In this document: positions 47,461-58,220 of the stretch, piece after piece
Position numbering within the stretch: position 1 is the stretch's first letter
Layout of the letters: each line of letters opens with the position of its first letter
From: Kingdonia uniflora
Lineage: Eukaryota; Streptophyta; Magnoliopsida; Ranunculales; Circaeasteraceae
Assembly (NCBI GenBank): GCA_014058105.1
Contig: JACGCM010001655.1
Location: 930,001-994,000 of the forward strand
Length of the DNA: 64,000 nucleotides
Direction: 5' to 3'
Position numbers and translations under genes: made by a program
Notes under the pieces: model-generated
Told to the model about the DNA's origin: nothing
Database searches by the model: none
The model's input: only the letters and a program-made list of their open reading frames with translations

Positions 47461-47942
47461 GGCTGCTGAGGTTGGTGGTGCCGGGGCATCTGTGGAGCAA
47501 GAAGGTGCAACCGCGCCCATATGAGGTATTTGAGGTTGGGTTCTTATGTCTTCTTCTGCTGGTTGAAATGTTGAGTTGTACTATATTTGAAAAATGTTAT
47601 TTTTTTTGTTGGTTTCTGAACTTGGTAGAGTTTTTTTTTGCTTTGGTTATTTGTTAAATTTTTGAAGTTGATGCTGAACAAATTAATGCGTATTTTCTGA
47701 ACATACTGATTCTGAACTTCTGATTCGATATCTGTCTTGCGGATGGATTGTGTTATCTCTCTGACTTTGAATTGTTAGAATTTGAATGCACATTCTGTTG
47801 ATTACGCCTGTTTTGAACTCTTGATGATTGATCTTTGAATTGCACTGCAACTGTTCCTCTGATGGATAATATGTTGAATGTACTTTGCATTTTGTAGTTA
47901 GTATTTTTGTATATGGTTGCTGTTTAGGACTGTAGAAGTTTG
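47461..47942. other. Element C spacer after the antisense ORF
   Basis: T/G-rich non-coding sequence with loosely repeated CTGAACTTCTGATT- and TTGAATTG-like words leading into the 24-bp array. Probably the 3' untranslated part of the antisense transcript. Confidence 0.45.
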
Positions 47943-48238
47943 ATCTGTTGGAATTGAAAGTCGATCTGTTTGAAGTTGAAATTGGATCCGTTTGATGTAG
48001 AAACTCGATTTGTTTGAAGTAGAAATTTGAGCTGTTCGAAGTTGAAATTAGAGCTATTCGAAGTTGAAATTTAATCTGTTTAATGTAGAAATTCGATCTA
48101 TTTAAAGTTGAAATTCGAACTGTTCGAAGTTGAAATTCGAACTGTTCGAAGTTGAAATTTGATTTGTTTGATGTAGAAACTCGATCTATTTGAAGTAGAA
48201 ATTTGAGCTGTTTGAAGTTAAAATTTGATCTGTTTGAA
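47943..48238. repeat. Minisatellite of about twelve 24-bp units
   Basis: Units vary on GAAGTTGAAATTCGATCTGTTT. Variants such as GATGTAGAAACTCGAT recur in the same order at about 47994 and 48170, so a longer repeat of about 176 bp is superimposed. Element B has no equivalent array at its matching place (19297-19686). Confidence 0.9.
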
Positions 48239-48299
48239 TGACTGCAGTGTGATCAAAGCCTGAAGAGTATCAAATATGTAGATCAAATTCTGGATGTTT

Positions 48300-49170
48300 T
48301 GCTGGACATCGAAGGCCGAAGCCTCAGCGATGTTGAAATTTTTAAAAATTTCTAGGTCGCCTCCGAGTATCAGTCGGGCCGAGGGGACGTGATACTTAGA
48401 GGAAATCCAAAAATTTACTGAACTTTGAAGGCCTGAGCTACAGCGAAGAAATATCTGATCGCCTCCAACGTATTCCCGAGGGTCCGGTCTTTCGACCATC
48501 CTTGCCCCTCGAGTTTGCTCGAATGTTGAAAACTTGAGAAATTCAAGGTTGCCCCCAAGTACCAGTCGAGGCGAGGGTGGACATGATACCCGAGGTAAAG
48601 TGAGAAAAGGATTGGACTTCGACGGTTTCAGAGCCTGGATGAAGTATATCTGATCGCCCCCAATGCATCCCCGAGGGTCTGGTCTTTCGACCTTCCTTCC
48701 CCCTCGAGTTTACTCAAAATTGGAGACTTGATCAATTCATGGCCGCCCTCAAGTATCGGTCGGGCGAGGGTGGACATGATACCTAGGTTCAACAAAGAAA
48801 AAGACTGGACTTCAAAGGCCTAAGCCACAGCGAAGCAATATCTGATCGCCCCCAATGCATCCCCGAGGGTCCGGTCTTTCGACCTTCTTTATCCCTCAAG
48901 TTTGCTCGAAATTGGAGACTTGAGCAATTCATGGCCGCCCCCAAGTATCAGTCAGGGCGAGGGTGGACATGATACCTAAGTTCAACCAAGAGAAGGACTG
49001 GACTTCGAAGGCCTAAACCACAACGAAACAATATCTGATTGCCCCCAATGTATCCCTGAGGGTCTAGTCTTTCGACCTTCCTTGCCCCTCGAGTTTGCTC
49101 GAAATTGGAGACTTGAGAAATTCATGGCCAACCCCATGTATCAGTCGAGACAAAGTTGGACATGATACCT
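48300..49170 (-). repeat. Tandem array in element C, about five units of 192-194 bp
   Basis: Anchors of GGCCGCCCCCAAGTATCAGTCG type occur at about 48355, 48548, 48741, 48932 and 49126. Each unit contains CCCCGAGGGTCCGGTCTTTCGACC and TCGAGTTTGCTCGA segments. Read on the minus strand the unit is homologous to the element B unit (GATACTTGGGGGCG, GAGCAAACTCGAGG). It lies directly after integrase in pol direction. Confidence 0.9.
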
Positions 49171-49249
49171 AAGTTAAACCAAGAAATACAGAATGAAAAC
49201 GGAGACAAAGTCTGGGTGGAACAATCTTGTTTATTGAATATGCTGGATT

Positions 49250-50420
49250 ACATTAGTTGTACATGATTGGAGATAAGGCTTGTTATAGGAGACCAGCTGC
49301 ATTGTGTTCCAGGGGTTTGGTAGAGGCTCTTCTTCTTCTAACATTAAGTAATAAAAACCCTTGTCTGTTTTATCTTAGACGACGTAGGGTCCTTCCCAAG
49401 ATTCGGCTAACTTACTGGCATTCCAAGGTTTCAAAGATTGATTGACATGTCGAAGTACTAGATCTCCAATGCTAAAACTTCTTGGTCAAACTCTCTTGTT
49501 GTAGGATTTTGAAGTGAAGTGTGGTAGCGGCCAAGGTTGGCGATAGCTCGGTCTCTGGTCTTATCGATCCATAACATGTTACACGCAAGTTTGAACTTAT
49601 TATCTTCGTCTGGGAGGTTAGGGTCTCGGGTGGGTAGTTCAAATTGAGTGGGTAGTACAGCTTCGGTCCCATATGTCAGGGGGAAAGGGGTACATCCTGT
49701 GGATTTTCTTGGTGTTATGCGATAGGCCCAGAGGACGGGTTGTAATTCTGGAACCCATCGTCTTTTCTTTGCGCCGACTCTCTTCTTAAGACCGTCGACA
49801 ATTATTTTGTTGATTGCTCCGACTTGACCGCTACCCTGAGGATAGTAAGGTGTTGAGGGTGAGAGAATGATACTTTGTTTTTTTAGGAAGTTTCTGACTT
49901 TACTACCATTCTCGCATCGAATCAGATGGGGGCAGCTGAAGCGAGTGATAATGTTTTCCCATAAAAATTTGATAACATCTTCTTCTCTGGTTCGGCAAAG
50001 AGGAACAGCTTCGACCCATTTAGTAAAGTAATCGGCTACGACGAGGATATTTTCTCCGCAACCCAAGGCTTTTGGGAAGGGTCCAATGAGGTTGATGTCC
50101 CATCTTTTGAATGGCTAAGAAACTTGACTGAAATGGAGGTCTCGAGAGGGGCAATGGATGTCGTGAGCGTGACGTTGGTATTTGTCACATTGTTTTGCAT
50201 AGTCTGAAGCTTGTTTTTTCATATCGGGCTAAAATAATCCTTGGGTAACAACTCGAAGGGCCATAGAATGACCAACAGTATGAGCACCGCAGGTTCCTTC
50301 TCGAAGTTTGACTAAGATTTGAGAGGCTTCTGCATGGGATATGCATCGAAGGAGGACGCCATTTGGGGATTTTTGATGTAGTTGGTTTTTGTGGATAGTA
50401 TATCTGTGGCAGCTTTCTAG
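49250..50420 (-). pseudogene. Element C integrase
   Basis: The best frame is 49458-50066 (NILVVADYFTKWVEAVPLCR, ITPRKSTGCTPFPLTYGTEA, DKTRDRAIANLGRY). The first catalytic Asp lies just upstream in the degraded WDINLIGPFPK-like part (50070-50110). The second motif is CENG, with the QFVGNK residues after it deleted. The third is YYPQGSGQVGAINKII, with Gly for the catalytic Glu. The zinc-binding part lies at about 50150-50260 with a frameshift. The C-terminal domain ends near 49250. Confidence 0.85.
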
Positions 50421-51040
50421 CTAGGATCGTTTGGCATTGGGATCATCTGGGAGGGTAGCGCTATTGAGGCAGTGAAGAGATGGTGTCCGCCAATCGTCTG
50501 GATCGTGACTCTTGCCCCCAGTATTGATGGTATTGATTTCCATCTGGTCGATACATGGGCGTTCGAGTACTTTGATATGGAGTATCTGAGATTCTGATTG
50601 TCCGAGCATAGCTGCTATGCAAGCGAGGGAATCTGCATGTCTATTTTCTCCTCGAGGGTAATGTGTGATTATGGATTTTTTGGGGAATCGGTCCATACAT
50701 TGTCGCACAAAAAGAGCATAATCAGCCATGCGACCGTTAGCTTGATTTTCTCCTGTGTAGTATTTCTGAACAAGTTGGGAATCTGTAAAGACTACAAGTT
50801 TGGGAATGCCAAGGTCGAGTGCGAGGTCAAGGCCGTGGATCAAGGCTTCATACTCTGCTTTGTTATTAGAACATTCGAAGGCAAGTTTGACAGCTTTTTC
50901 TATGCGATCATTAGTGGGTGTTACCAAGACAATACCAATTTCTGAGCCATTAGGTCCTGCTGATCCGTCTGTGAATAAACGCCAAGCAGTGAGAGAGTCC
51001 CAGTGATCTACTATTTCGAGTTGGTCTTCTGATAAATCGT
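50421..51040 (-). pseudogene. Element C second (archaeal-type) RNase H
   Basis: The open frame 50421-50927 plus upstream codons shows FTDGSAGPNGSEIGIV, CSNNKAEYEALIHGLDLAL, LVVFTDSQLVQ and YPRGENRHADSLA. Asp, Glu, Asp and Asp of the active site are all present, unlike elements A and B. It is followed by MEINTINTGGKSHDPDDW, the linker to integrase seen also in A and B. This is the best preserved Tat-diagnostic domain in the window. Confidence 0.88.
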
Positions 51041-52306
51041 CTTCATGTTCTTCCCAATCAACATCTTCTACCAGGAAGTCAGCCAGAAAGTCTGCTACTA
51101 CTTGGCCTTTTTGGGATATTTACTTCTCGAAGGTAATATCGTGTTCGCCAAGATATGCGGACCACTGTTGCACTAGTCTGGATTTTTCATTTTTGTGGAG
51201 TACTTCTCGAAGGGTATAACTGGTAATAATACGGATGGGATGAGCCTAAAAATATAGTTTAAGCTTACGGGCTGAATAGACAAGTGTGAGGAGTAAATGC
51301 TCGAGTTTTGAATATCGAGTTTCTGCGGGGGTTAGGTTTTTGCTGATAAATATACAGGTTTATCGATGTTGGAATCAAGTCGAATGAGCATTGAACTGAG
51401 AGAAGTTTCTGTGACAGCAAGGTATAAAGAGAGTGTTTCTCCTTCAGTAGGTGTGCTGATAATTGGTGGACGGCCAAGATAAGTTTTGAGTTCAAGGAAG
51501 GCTTGTTCGCACTCAGGGGTCCAGTCGATCTCGAGATTGTTTTTCTTTTTTGCTTTATGGACGCCATGCTCGCACATGAGGGAGATGAGCAAGGCACATC
51601 AATCTGAGGATTTTGAAATAAAGCAATTAAGGGCGGCTATCCTGCCTGCCACTTTTTAGACGTTTTTCTTGGTTTGGGGCGAAAGCAAGTCTATGAGGGT
51701 TCGAATGTGGATGGGGTCAATCTCTATCCCGCATTTACTGATAAGGTGACCCAAAATTTTTCTGGATGATACGCTAAATTGGTACTTATCTGGGTTAAAT
51801 TTCATATTATACGTGCGAAGTATTGAGAAGATTTTTGAGAGGTCTCGGATATGGGTGTATTTCCGAAGGCTCTTGCATAACATATCGTCGATGTAAACTT
51901 CGACAGATTTGCCAAACAAGGGTTTGAACATGGATGTGACAAGGCGTTGGTAGGTGGCACTGACATTTTTAAGGCCGAAGGGCATAACATTGAAACAGTA
52001 AAGGCCTTGTTTAGTTATAAATGAAGTTTTAAATTGATCTTCGGGGAGGAGGGGTACCTGATTGTAACCCGAAGCCGCGTCCATCATGGATAGGCGCTCG
52101 TGTTCAGCAGTGGCGTCGAGGAGTGCTGAGATAGTTGGGAGGGGGAAACTGTCCTTCGGAGTGTACTTGTTGAGGTCTGTGAAGTCGATGCAGATTCTGA
52201 TCTTACCATTCTTCTTAGGCACTGCCATGATGTTCGATATCCAGCCTGTGTACTTCACTTCTCTGATAAAACCAGCAGCAATGAGCTTGTCAACTTCAAG
52301 GTTCAC
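51041..52306 (-). pseudogene. Element C reverse transcriptase and first RNase H
   Basis: RT is open at 51656-52306: NLEVDKLIAAGFIREVKYTG, ICIDFTDLNKYTPKDSFPLP, MMDAASGYNQVPLLPEDQF, LKNVSATYQRLVTSMFKPLF, YIDDMLCKS and LGHLISKCGIEIDPIHIR. A stop and frameshift near 51595-51655 separate it from RNase H at 51332-51592 (IDWTPECEQAFLELKTYLGR, LYLAVTETSLSSMLIRLD). The TDTS motif of relatives is TETS here. Confidence 0.9.
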
Positions 52307-52639
52307 AGCTTCTCGAAGTCGTGGTGCCAGTGTATGGTGTTTTTATTTTATTATTGTGGAATAGGGGATGAGATCGAGGTGGTGGCAGGCCAGGTTGGGG
52401 TTGACACCAGGCATTTTTTGAAATGTCCAGGCGAAGATGTCTTTGTTTGTTCAAAGGAACTCAGAAAGTTTGAGGCGCTCAGACTCGTTAAGGAGGGTTC
52501 CCATAAATGCACCCTGACCAGGCCCGTCGAGTTCAATATAAACAGTGGGTTCAATGGGTTGGGTGGTATCTGTCAAAATCGAAGGGATAGAAAGATGCTG
52601 TGATTGCTATGAGCGGCTGACAAGTTTCGTGTTTGGCCG

Positions 52640-54812
52640 ATCTCTGGATGCTCGCATGAGCGGGCAAGGCGTTGAGATCCTTTCAAATTCTAAGTACCCT
52701 CGTGATTGCTGAGTCAAAGGGTCTGATGATAGGTCGAAGGTATAGCTCGCATGGCGTGAAGCCAATCTCGTCCGAGTATACCAAAGTATTCAGACTTCTT
52801 GTCAATGACGATGAAATTGGTTTGAAGGGTAATGGGACCTAAAGTGACGGGTAAACTGATACGGCCAACAACGACTTCTGCTGATCCATTAAAATCTTTT
52901 AGTTCGATGTTGGCAGCGGTTAGAGGTCTGTTTTCTTTATGGTTTGGATTGTTTGGAGAAAGAGGACATCAGCTGCGCTCCCAGTATCTATGAGCATTGT
53001 ATGAAGGATGAGGTTCTCGATCTTAATCATGATGACTAATGGATCGGAGTGGGGGGAGCGAACATGTGCGGTGTCACAGTCGATGAAAGAAATACCTTCG
53101 AGTCAAGGGTGAGAGCTTGATTCTGACAGAAGGGTAGGAAATTTCTCCTGATAGGTGAGCTTGTAACATTCTTCGATGCGCTTTCGTTTGCTCTTGGAAA
53201 GTCTACTGTCTATGTTGCTAACTTCGATGAGCTTGACTCTGTAGATGTGTACCTCGGCTGGGTCAGTAGTAGAGGTGGATAGGGATTTGAGGTAGGACCC
53301 ATCGAGGTATCTTGGTAGATTAGCAATATACTAGTGCAAACATCCTGCTCTGAAGATAAGTTCGAAAGAGTGCTGAAGGGCGAAGCATTTATTAGCATGG
53401 TGACAGTTGCACTTATGTTTGGTACAGCAAGGTTCACCTGGTCTGACTTTGATGGGGAAAGCGATGCACCAAATGAGGTCTGCCTGTATGTGTGGTAGAA
53501 GGGTGCTGAGGGGGACAGTAAGTATAGGTAAAACATGCCTTGGTCGCTTCTTGCGAGCTTCGGTACTGTTATCAATGATGGGGTGTTTGCAACTCTCAGT
53601 CTCCTGTGAGACAGGAGTGATCAGGGGTGTGGAAGCAGAGTGGGTGTGTTGCCGAGGTTTATTAAAATTTGTTGTTTGTGAAGGCTGGCTCTGTTTTCGG
53701 GACTCTTGAAGGTGCTCGAGATCGATATAGCTGTTGACCTTCGAAAGCATCTCCTCGGGAGTTTTTGGTTTGTGGAGGACTAGGTGCTCTTTTACTCGGT
53801 TGTGGTCGGGCAGGGCATTCGAATATGCTAAAATAACATTCGAGCAATCGAGATTCTCTATTTTCCGGGATTCATCGAGGAATCTTCTGGTGAAGGCTTC
53901 GTGGGTCTCACTGCTGGATTTTCTAAAATTAAAAAGAGCGTCGACTCTGACCTCTCTGTCCTTATTGAAGGCGAACTGAGCGATGAAAAGTTGTGAAAGT
54001 TGCTCGAAGCTACGAATCGAGCCATTTGGGAGATTGTGGTACCAACGAAGGGGATTATCGGTAAGGCTCGTTGGAAAAAGGCAACATAGTAGGTAGTCAG
54101 CCGTAGAGTAGAGGCTCAGGGCTTTTTGGAATTCGAGGATGTGGGATTTAGGGTCTGTGTTGCGATATTTACCAATTTTGGGAGCAAGAAAGTTAGAGGG
54201 TATTTCGATAGCCAAAAGTTTAGGGCAGATCGGGTTATTGAGGCGGCTCCAGGAGTCGGTGGCTAGGCTCGCGGTAACGCGAATTGCTGGTTGTATTTTG
54301 TGGTCGAAGTTCTGCTGTGTAACGTATGCAGGATGAGGGGGATATTGATGAAGTCGAAGGTTGTTGGGTCGAATATGTGGTATAAAATTAGTGTTGTGTT
54401 CCCGAGCCGTTCTCGAGTAGGACGGCGTCTGAGATTTCTGGAGGAGCGAAGGGTTGAGTCAGAAGAGTCTTTTGTGGGATGAATCCCGAGGTGGACAGAG
54501 CCGGTTGGGGGAATGGTACAGGGAATACCTTCGGCCTTGGTATTAGCTGGGGGTAACTCGAGGTTTTGTGGAGGGCCTAGGCGGGTGTCGGCAGATACGC
54601 GCGATGGGTCGGGTGCCTGGGACGAACGAGCGGGTTCCAAGGGCTGTAATCTCTGTAGCTCTCGAACGGTGTTACGCAGGTCGTCTATCGCTCGGTTCTG
54701 TCTGTTTTCGTCATCGAGACGGCGATTCTGTTCAGTTTCCAACGCCAAACGGTGGCTTTCTCGCTCCTGATTCAGTTGGTTCTGGTGGCGCTTCTCTGCC
54801 TGAGTGACTTGT
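52640..54812 (-). pseudogene. Element C gag and protease (gag N-terminus cut)
   Basis: Gag enters at 54812 without its first residues: LDDENRQNRAIDDLRNTVRE near 54640-54710, then the capsid in an open frame at 53331-54215 (PSNFLAPKIGKYRNTDPKSH, SLTDNPLRWYHNLPNGSIRS, DALFNFRKSSSETHEAFTRR) and a Cys/His motif (CNCHHANKCFALQHSFE, near 53350-53410). The protease IDTGSAADVLF lies near 52985-53015. Frames are broken at 54216-54262 and within 52600-53330. Confidence 0.88.
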
Positions 54813-54826
54813 TACAATTTAAAGAA

Positions 54827-54942
54827 ATGCCAAGGTAAAATTAGTTTAAGTGTTTGGAAATTCGTCAAAAAATATATCATAACTTGTCAAAGTGCCATTA
54901 TTATATTTTTCTTCAAAAATTATTTAAAGAAATGGTTTCCAG
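54827..54942 (-). mobile_element. Athila internal scrap
   Basis: About 115 bp homologous to 34141-34258 (both start ATGCCAAGGTAAAATTAG). It lies between the broken gag of element C and the truncated Athila LTR. It is part of the mostly deleted Athila unit. Confidence 0.85.
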
Positions 54943-55656
54943 CTCTTAGAAGATATGTTGAAAAAGAGCTAATCCTAGAAAACTATATATCACTATCGCT
55001 ACTTAGGTAGGGGCTTCCCTCTAGTCATAGCTAGAAATGGATTAGCCTCGCATTATGCCTAAGATCATAACATTAATATTAATAAAGCAAATAAAAGAGA
55101 TAATGAGAGAGAGAGAAATGCTTGAACAAAAAGTATACTCTTGTATTTCTTCAATTCTTTCTAATGTGAGAACCTCATTACAATGGGGGGATGGTTCCTT
55201 TTATAGAAGAATGAACCCAAATTTAGAAACTATACATTAAATGTTAAAAAATATTTTCACAATAATATCTTTTATTATTACAACCAATCACCTAATATTC
55301 TTCCATATAATTTCCTTAGCTGATGTAGAGATCTTTCTTCCTTGAAACTCTTGCATATATCTTGAATATAAAATATCTTTAAGGATCTTGGATGCAATAT
55401 ATTCTTTGATCTTATTCTCTAAGAATATTTGTGTATATATTTCTTCAATCTTGAGACCAAATATATTGTGTCTTTGATTTTTTGTGCTATGAACTGCTGG
55501 AGACACTTTTACTGAACTTTAAGAGCTTGGCTTTAAATATCCATCTCCAATAGTTACAATCAAACAAACGCGTATAAGTACCCAAAATTAAATATAATGG
55601 ACGACTTAAAATACATGTTCGGGTATATTAAAAATGTCATAATTACGCGCTCATCA
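54943..55656 (-). repeat. Truncated Athila outer 5' LTR
   Basis: It aligns with 40936-41664 of the full LTR, from AGCTCTTAGAAGATATG to the terminal GCGCTCATCA. The inner 525 bp or so are deleted. The intact outer end adjoins UGT85 at GTTGC. Confidence 0.9.
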
Positions 55657-55881
55657 GTTGCTCAACAAAAAAAGGCCAACAAACAGCAGGTACTCCACTA
55701 AATATAGTCTCAAGTGTAGAGTTCCATCCACAATGTGTTAAAAAGGCTCCAAGTGAAGGGAGCAAGAGCACATGCTCTTGAGCACACCAACTAGCTATCA
55801 ACCCTCAGTCTTTAGTCTCGTCCAAGGACTCTTGGGATAAAGTTGCCAATTTACCCATTATGGCATCAGTTCTAATGATCC
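55657..55881 (-). pseudogene. UGT85 exon 2, PSPG-box piece
   Basis: It encodes the plant secondary-product glycosyltransferase (PSPG) signature that binds the UDP-sugar: [17 protein letters not shown] then [20 protein letters not shown] and VCWPFFVEQ. Upstream are FLWIIRTDAIMGKLA and LSQESLDETKD followed by TGA in place of the conserved Arg. It ends at the Athila insertion. Confidence 0.93.
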
Positions 55882-55891
55882 ATAAAAATGG

Positions 55892-56646
55892 AGAAAAAGT
55901 TTAATTCTAAGTGCTTAGGACCGAGAACCGTCCTAAGCGCCTCCCCATTCGACATGTGTCTTATTTAACCAAACTTTTTAATCGTAGTTAGTTAGTTACT
56001 ATTAACAATTTTATCCTCCTTAATTGATGGTTGTGCTAAATTACCATATCAATTATAATTAATCTTCCTATTTTGATTATTAATTTTTGTCTATAACCAA
56101 AAGAAAAAGAACTCCATGATGACAATCAATCCAAAACATAAAGATTACAGTCTGTTTACCAAAGTTCGTACACTATTGGAAATATTATTGACATGGACAA
56201 GATCTTGGAGGCATAATTGTCATCTAGTTAGAATACTTGGGCATGGAGTTTTATCCATTAAACCCACTTTCATTAAAGTTTTAGTCTAACAAGATTTATC
56301 ATAATTACTATTCAATTACATAAAGAAAATTTGTGTACCCTAATTAAGAAAATAAATAAATAGTGGTGCTTATGTTTGTTGATTATTCTTAGAGCTGTAG
56401 TAGAAACTATTTTATCTCCAACACTTTCATTTTTGGCGCCAACTAAATCATGTGTAAAAGTAAGTCATGAAAATAGGAAACTCTAGTATTTTTAATTGAT
56501 ATCCAACCCTTAATTGGAGGAGAAATGATAAGACTAAACAACTAATTAACCAAGGTATAGAAGTTGGGTTAAATATGACACATGTCGAATGGGGAGGCGC
56601 TTAGGACGGTTCTCTGTCTTGAGCGCTTAGGGCCAAACTTTTTATT
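55892..56646. mobile_element. Mutator-like MITE, 755 bp, in UGT85 exon 2
   Basis: Terminal inverted repeats of about 77-80 bp (GTCCTAAGCGCCTCCCC and TTCGACATGTGTC in both arms) and a perfect 10-bp target duplication ATAAAAATGG (55882-55891 and 56647-56656). TSD of 9-11 bp with long TIRs is the mark of Mutator-like elements. The interior is AT-rich without coding capacity. It splits the codons of the HPFLW motif of UGT85. Confidence 0.92.
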
Positions 56647-56656
56647 ATAAAAATGG

Positions 56657-57107
56657 GTGCTTGCTATTTGCAAGTCCCTAGGCAAATTTTCTCAGTTGTT
56701 TCTCAGTCATAACGGTTACACTCCAAAAATTTACGTATAAAATGGAACTGAGACTCTGTTTATCCAACCACTACAGCAATCAAAATCGTCCTTCCACAAG
56801 TTTGTTCCCAAATTTTTCACTTTATTCTTTGGAAGATGTTGTCCAAGCACTGAAAGGGGACCTATCATATAAATGTTAGGAGACATAAGCATGATTTCAT
56901 CCAAAACTTCCCGTTCCAAATCATCAAAAGTATTAAAAATGATAGCAGGAAGACAATTATGAACTTCCTTTCCCACAAAATGAAGCATGACATCATTAGG
57001 ATCGGTTGTTCTGATAAAAGATGGTACATCCATAAGCCGCATATTTCTTAAACCGGGTATTGAGTCAACATGGTTATCGACATATCCGTTGCTATAGCAA
57101 CTCTCAT
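56657..57107 (-). pseudogene. UGT85 exon 2, first piece
   Basis: It starts at the splice acceptor (TTGCTTGCAG, then ATGAGAG) and reads ESCYSNGYVDNHVDSIPGLR, LMDVPSFIRTTDPNDVMLHF, AIIFNTFDDLEREVLDEIML and NIYMIGPLSVLGQ. These are UGT85 group motifs. The frame is lost near 56735. VNFWSVTVMTEK and QLRKFA, a TAG, then GLANSKHPFL follow in another frame up to the MITE. Confidence 0.93.
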
Positions 57108-58220
57108 CTGCAAGCAATTGGTAAAAATAAAATTATAAGCTTGGGCTTACGGATACTAAGACCGACGTAAGGAGGTATTTCTTACAAGGAGGTATTTCTT
57201 ACGTTTGATAATAGGTAAGAAATGGAAGATTATGCCACATGATGTCAGCGTCAATATGAATGTCCGTGTGGATTGCCAAAACTATCCCTCAATAAAAGTT
57301 AAATGAAGCAACAAAAATAAGGGTAAAACAGTAATGTTGCTGATTTCTCTCAAGATCTCTTTCTTCTCTCTCGCGATCTCATACACCTCTCAATCTTCTG
57401 GAATCTTCTACTTTTAGTCTCACTCTAAAATCTCTCCTTCGATTTTCTTCATTCTCGAATCTAGCAAAGAACCGGGAACAACGTAGACACTAAATTGTTG
57501 ATGCGTTTCTTTGATTTCTTTGTCTCAGGTTTACATATAAGCAATTTAAAAGAGATTTGATATTGGTTTAAATCTGGTTTCAATAAGAAATGATTTTAAC
57601 ACCATTACATATATTATAAGGAATTTGTAGGTTTTACTCGGGATTTATTCTTTCCCACTACCAAACTTTTGAATCTACAAACCAAGAATCTCTACATCTG
57701 TGCTTTTTGTTTTTTTTAATATATAATTTATTTTGTTTGTTTTATACCTTGATTTCTAGCACTACATGTATCTTCCTGCATGAACATTGGATATCTTTAG
57801 TATCTAACATTAGTTAGAATAAATTGGTAATTTCCAAGAACCAAATTTAAGCATTGAATTTGCTCAATGACTTTTTCGGAGTAACACCCATTACAAGATT
57901 CCTCAATCATTTCGGTTCACTGGCAACTTGGTATAAGGTGTTCCCCGCAAACTTGGTTACACCCTCAACAAGATATATTCGGATTACCAATTAACTATGT
58001 AGCCCTTTGTAGCAAAACACGTTGAGAGTATTTTGGATGCATTGCGGTTATTTACCAATATCGACTATCCACAACATTTGCAAATCGTAATTACCATGAT
58101 TGAGAAAGAGAGTGATTGTGTATATTTCATGTTTAAGCTTTATAGTATATAACAGTCGGTCCCTACCGTTCAGTGGTATACTAGTTTAGATTAAAACAAA
58201 TGAATAAGAACAAGTTCTAC
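57108..58220 (-). other. UGT85 intron
   Basis: It begins GTAGAAC and ends TTGCTTGCAG on the minus strand. Splicing K-G|AT gives TPLKDESCYSNGYVD, which matches the family. It is 1113 bp. A duplicated GGAGGTATTTCTTAC (57171-57202) lies near its end; no other element is identified. Confidence 0.85.

Larger units (their letters stand above)
41959..54812 (-). mobile_element. Tat-lineage Ty3/gypsy retrotransposon C, 5' LTR missing
   Basis: Same family as element B in opposite orientation. From right to left: truncated gag, protease, RT, RNase H, archaeal-type RNase H, integrase, post-pol tandem array, 24-bp minisatellite, antisense ORF module, polypurine tract, 3' LTR. Gag breaks off at 54812 against an Athila scrap, so the PBS and 5' LTR are gone. 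It is 12.85 kb as it stands. It is better preserved than B; long frames survive in gag, RT, archaeal RNase H and integrase. Confidence 0.9.
31470..55656 (-). mobile_element. 24.2-kb Athila tandem dimer with a Tat element inside, inserted in UGT85
   Basis: The outer ends are Athila LTR ends (plus-strand TGATGAAC at 31470 and GCGCTCATCA at 55656). The flanks are ATTGC and GTTGC, a near-perfect 5-bp TSD. Order on the minus strand: truncated LTR 55656-54943, internal scrap 54942-54827, Tat element C 54812-41959, Athila 3' internal tail 41958-41665, full LTR 41664-40411, PBS, gag-pol, LTR 33062-31470. Three LTRs with only outer TSD signals fit a shared-LTR tandem dimer, one unit of which was later invaded and deleted. 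Confidence 0.85.
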
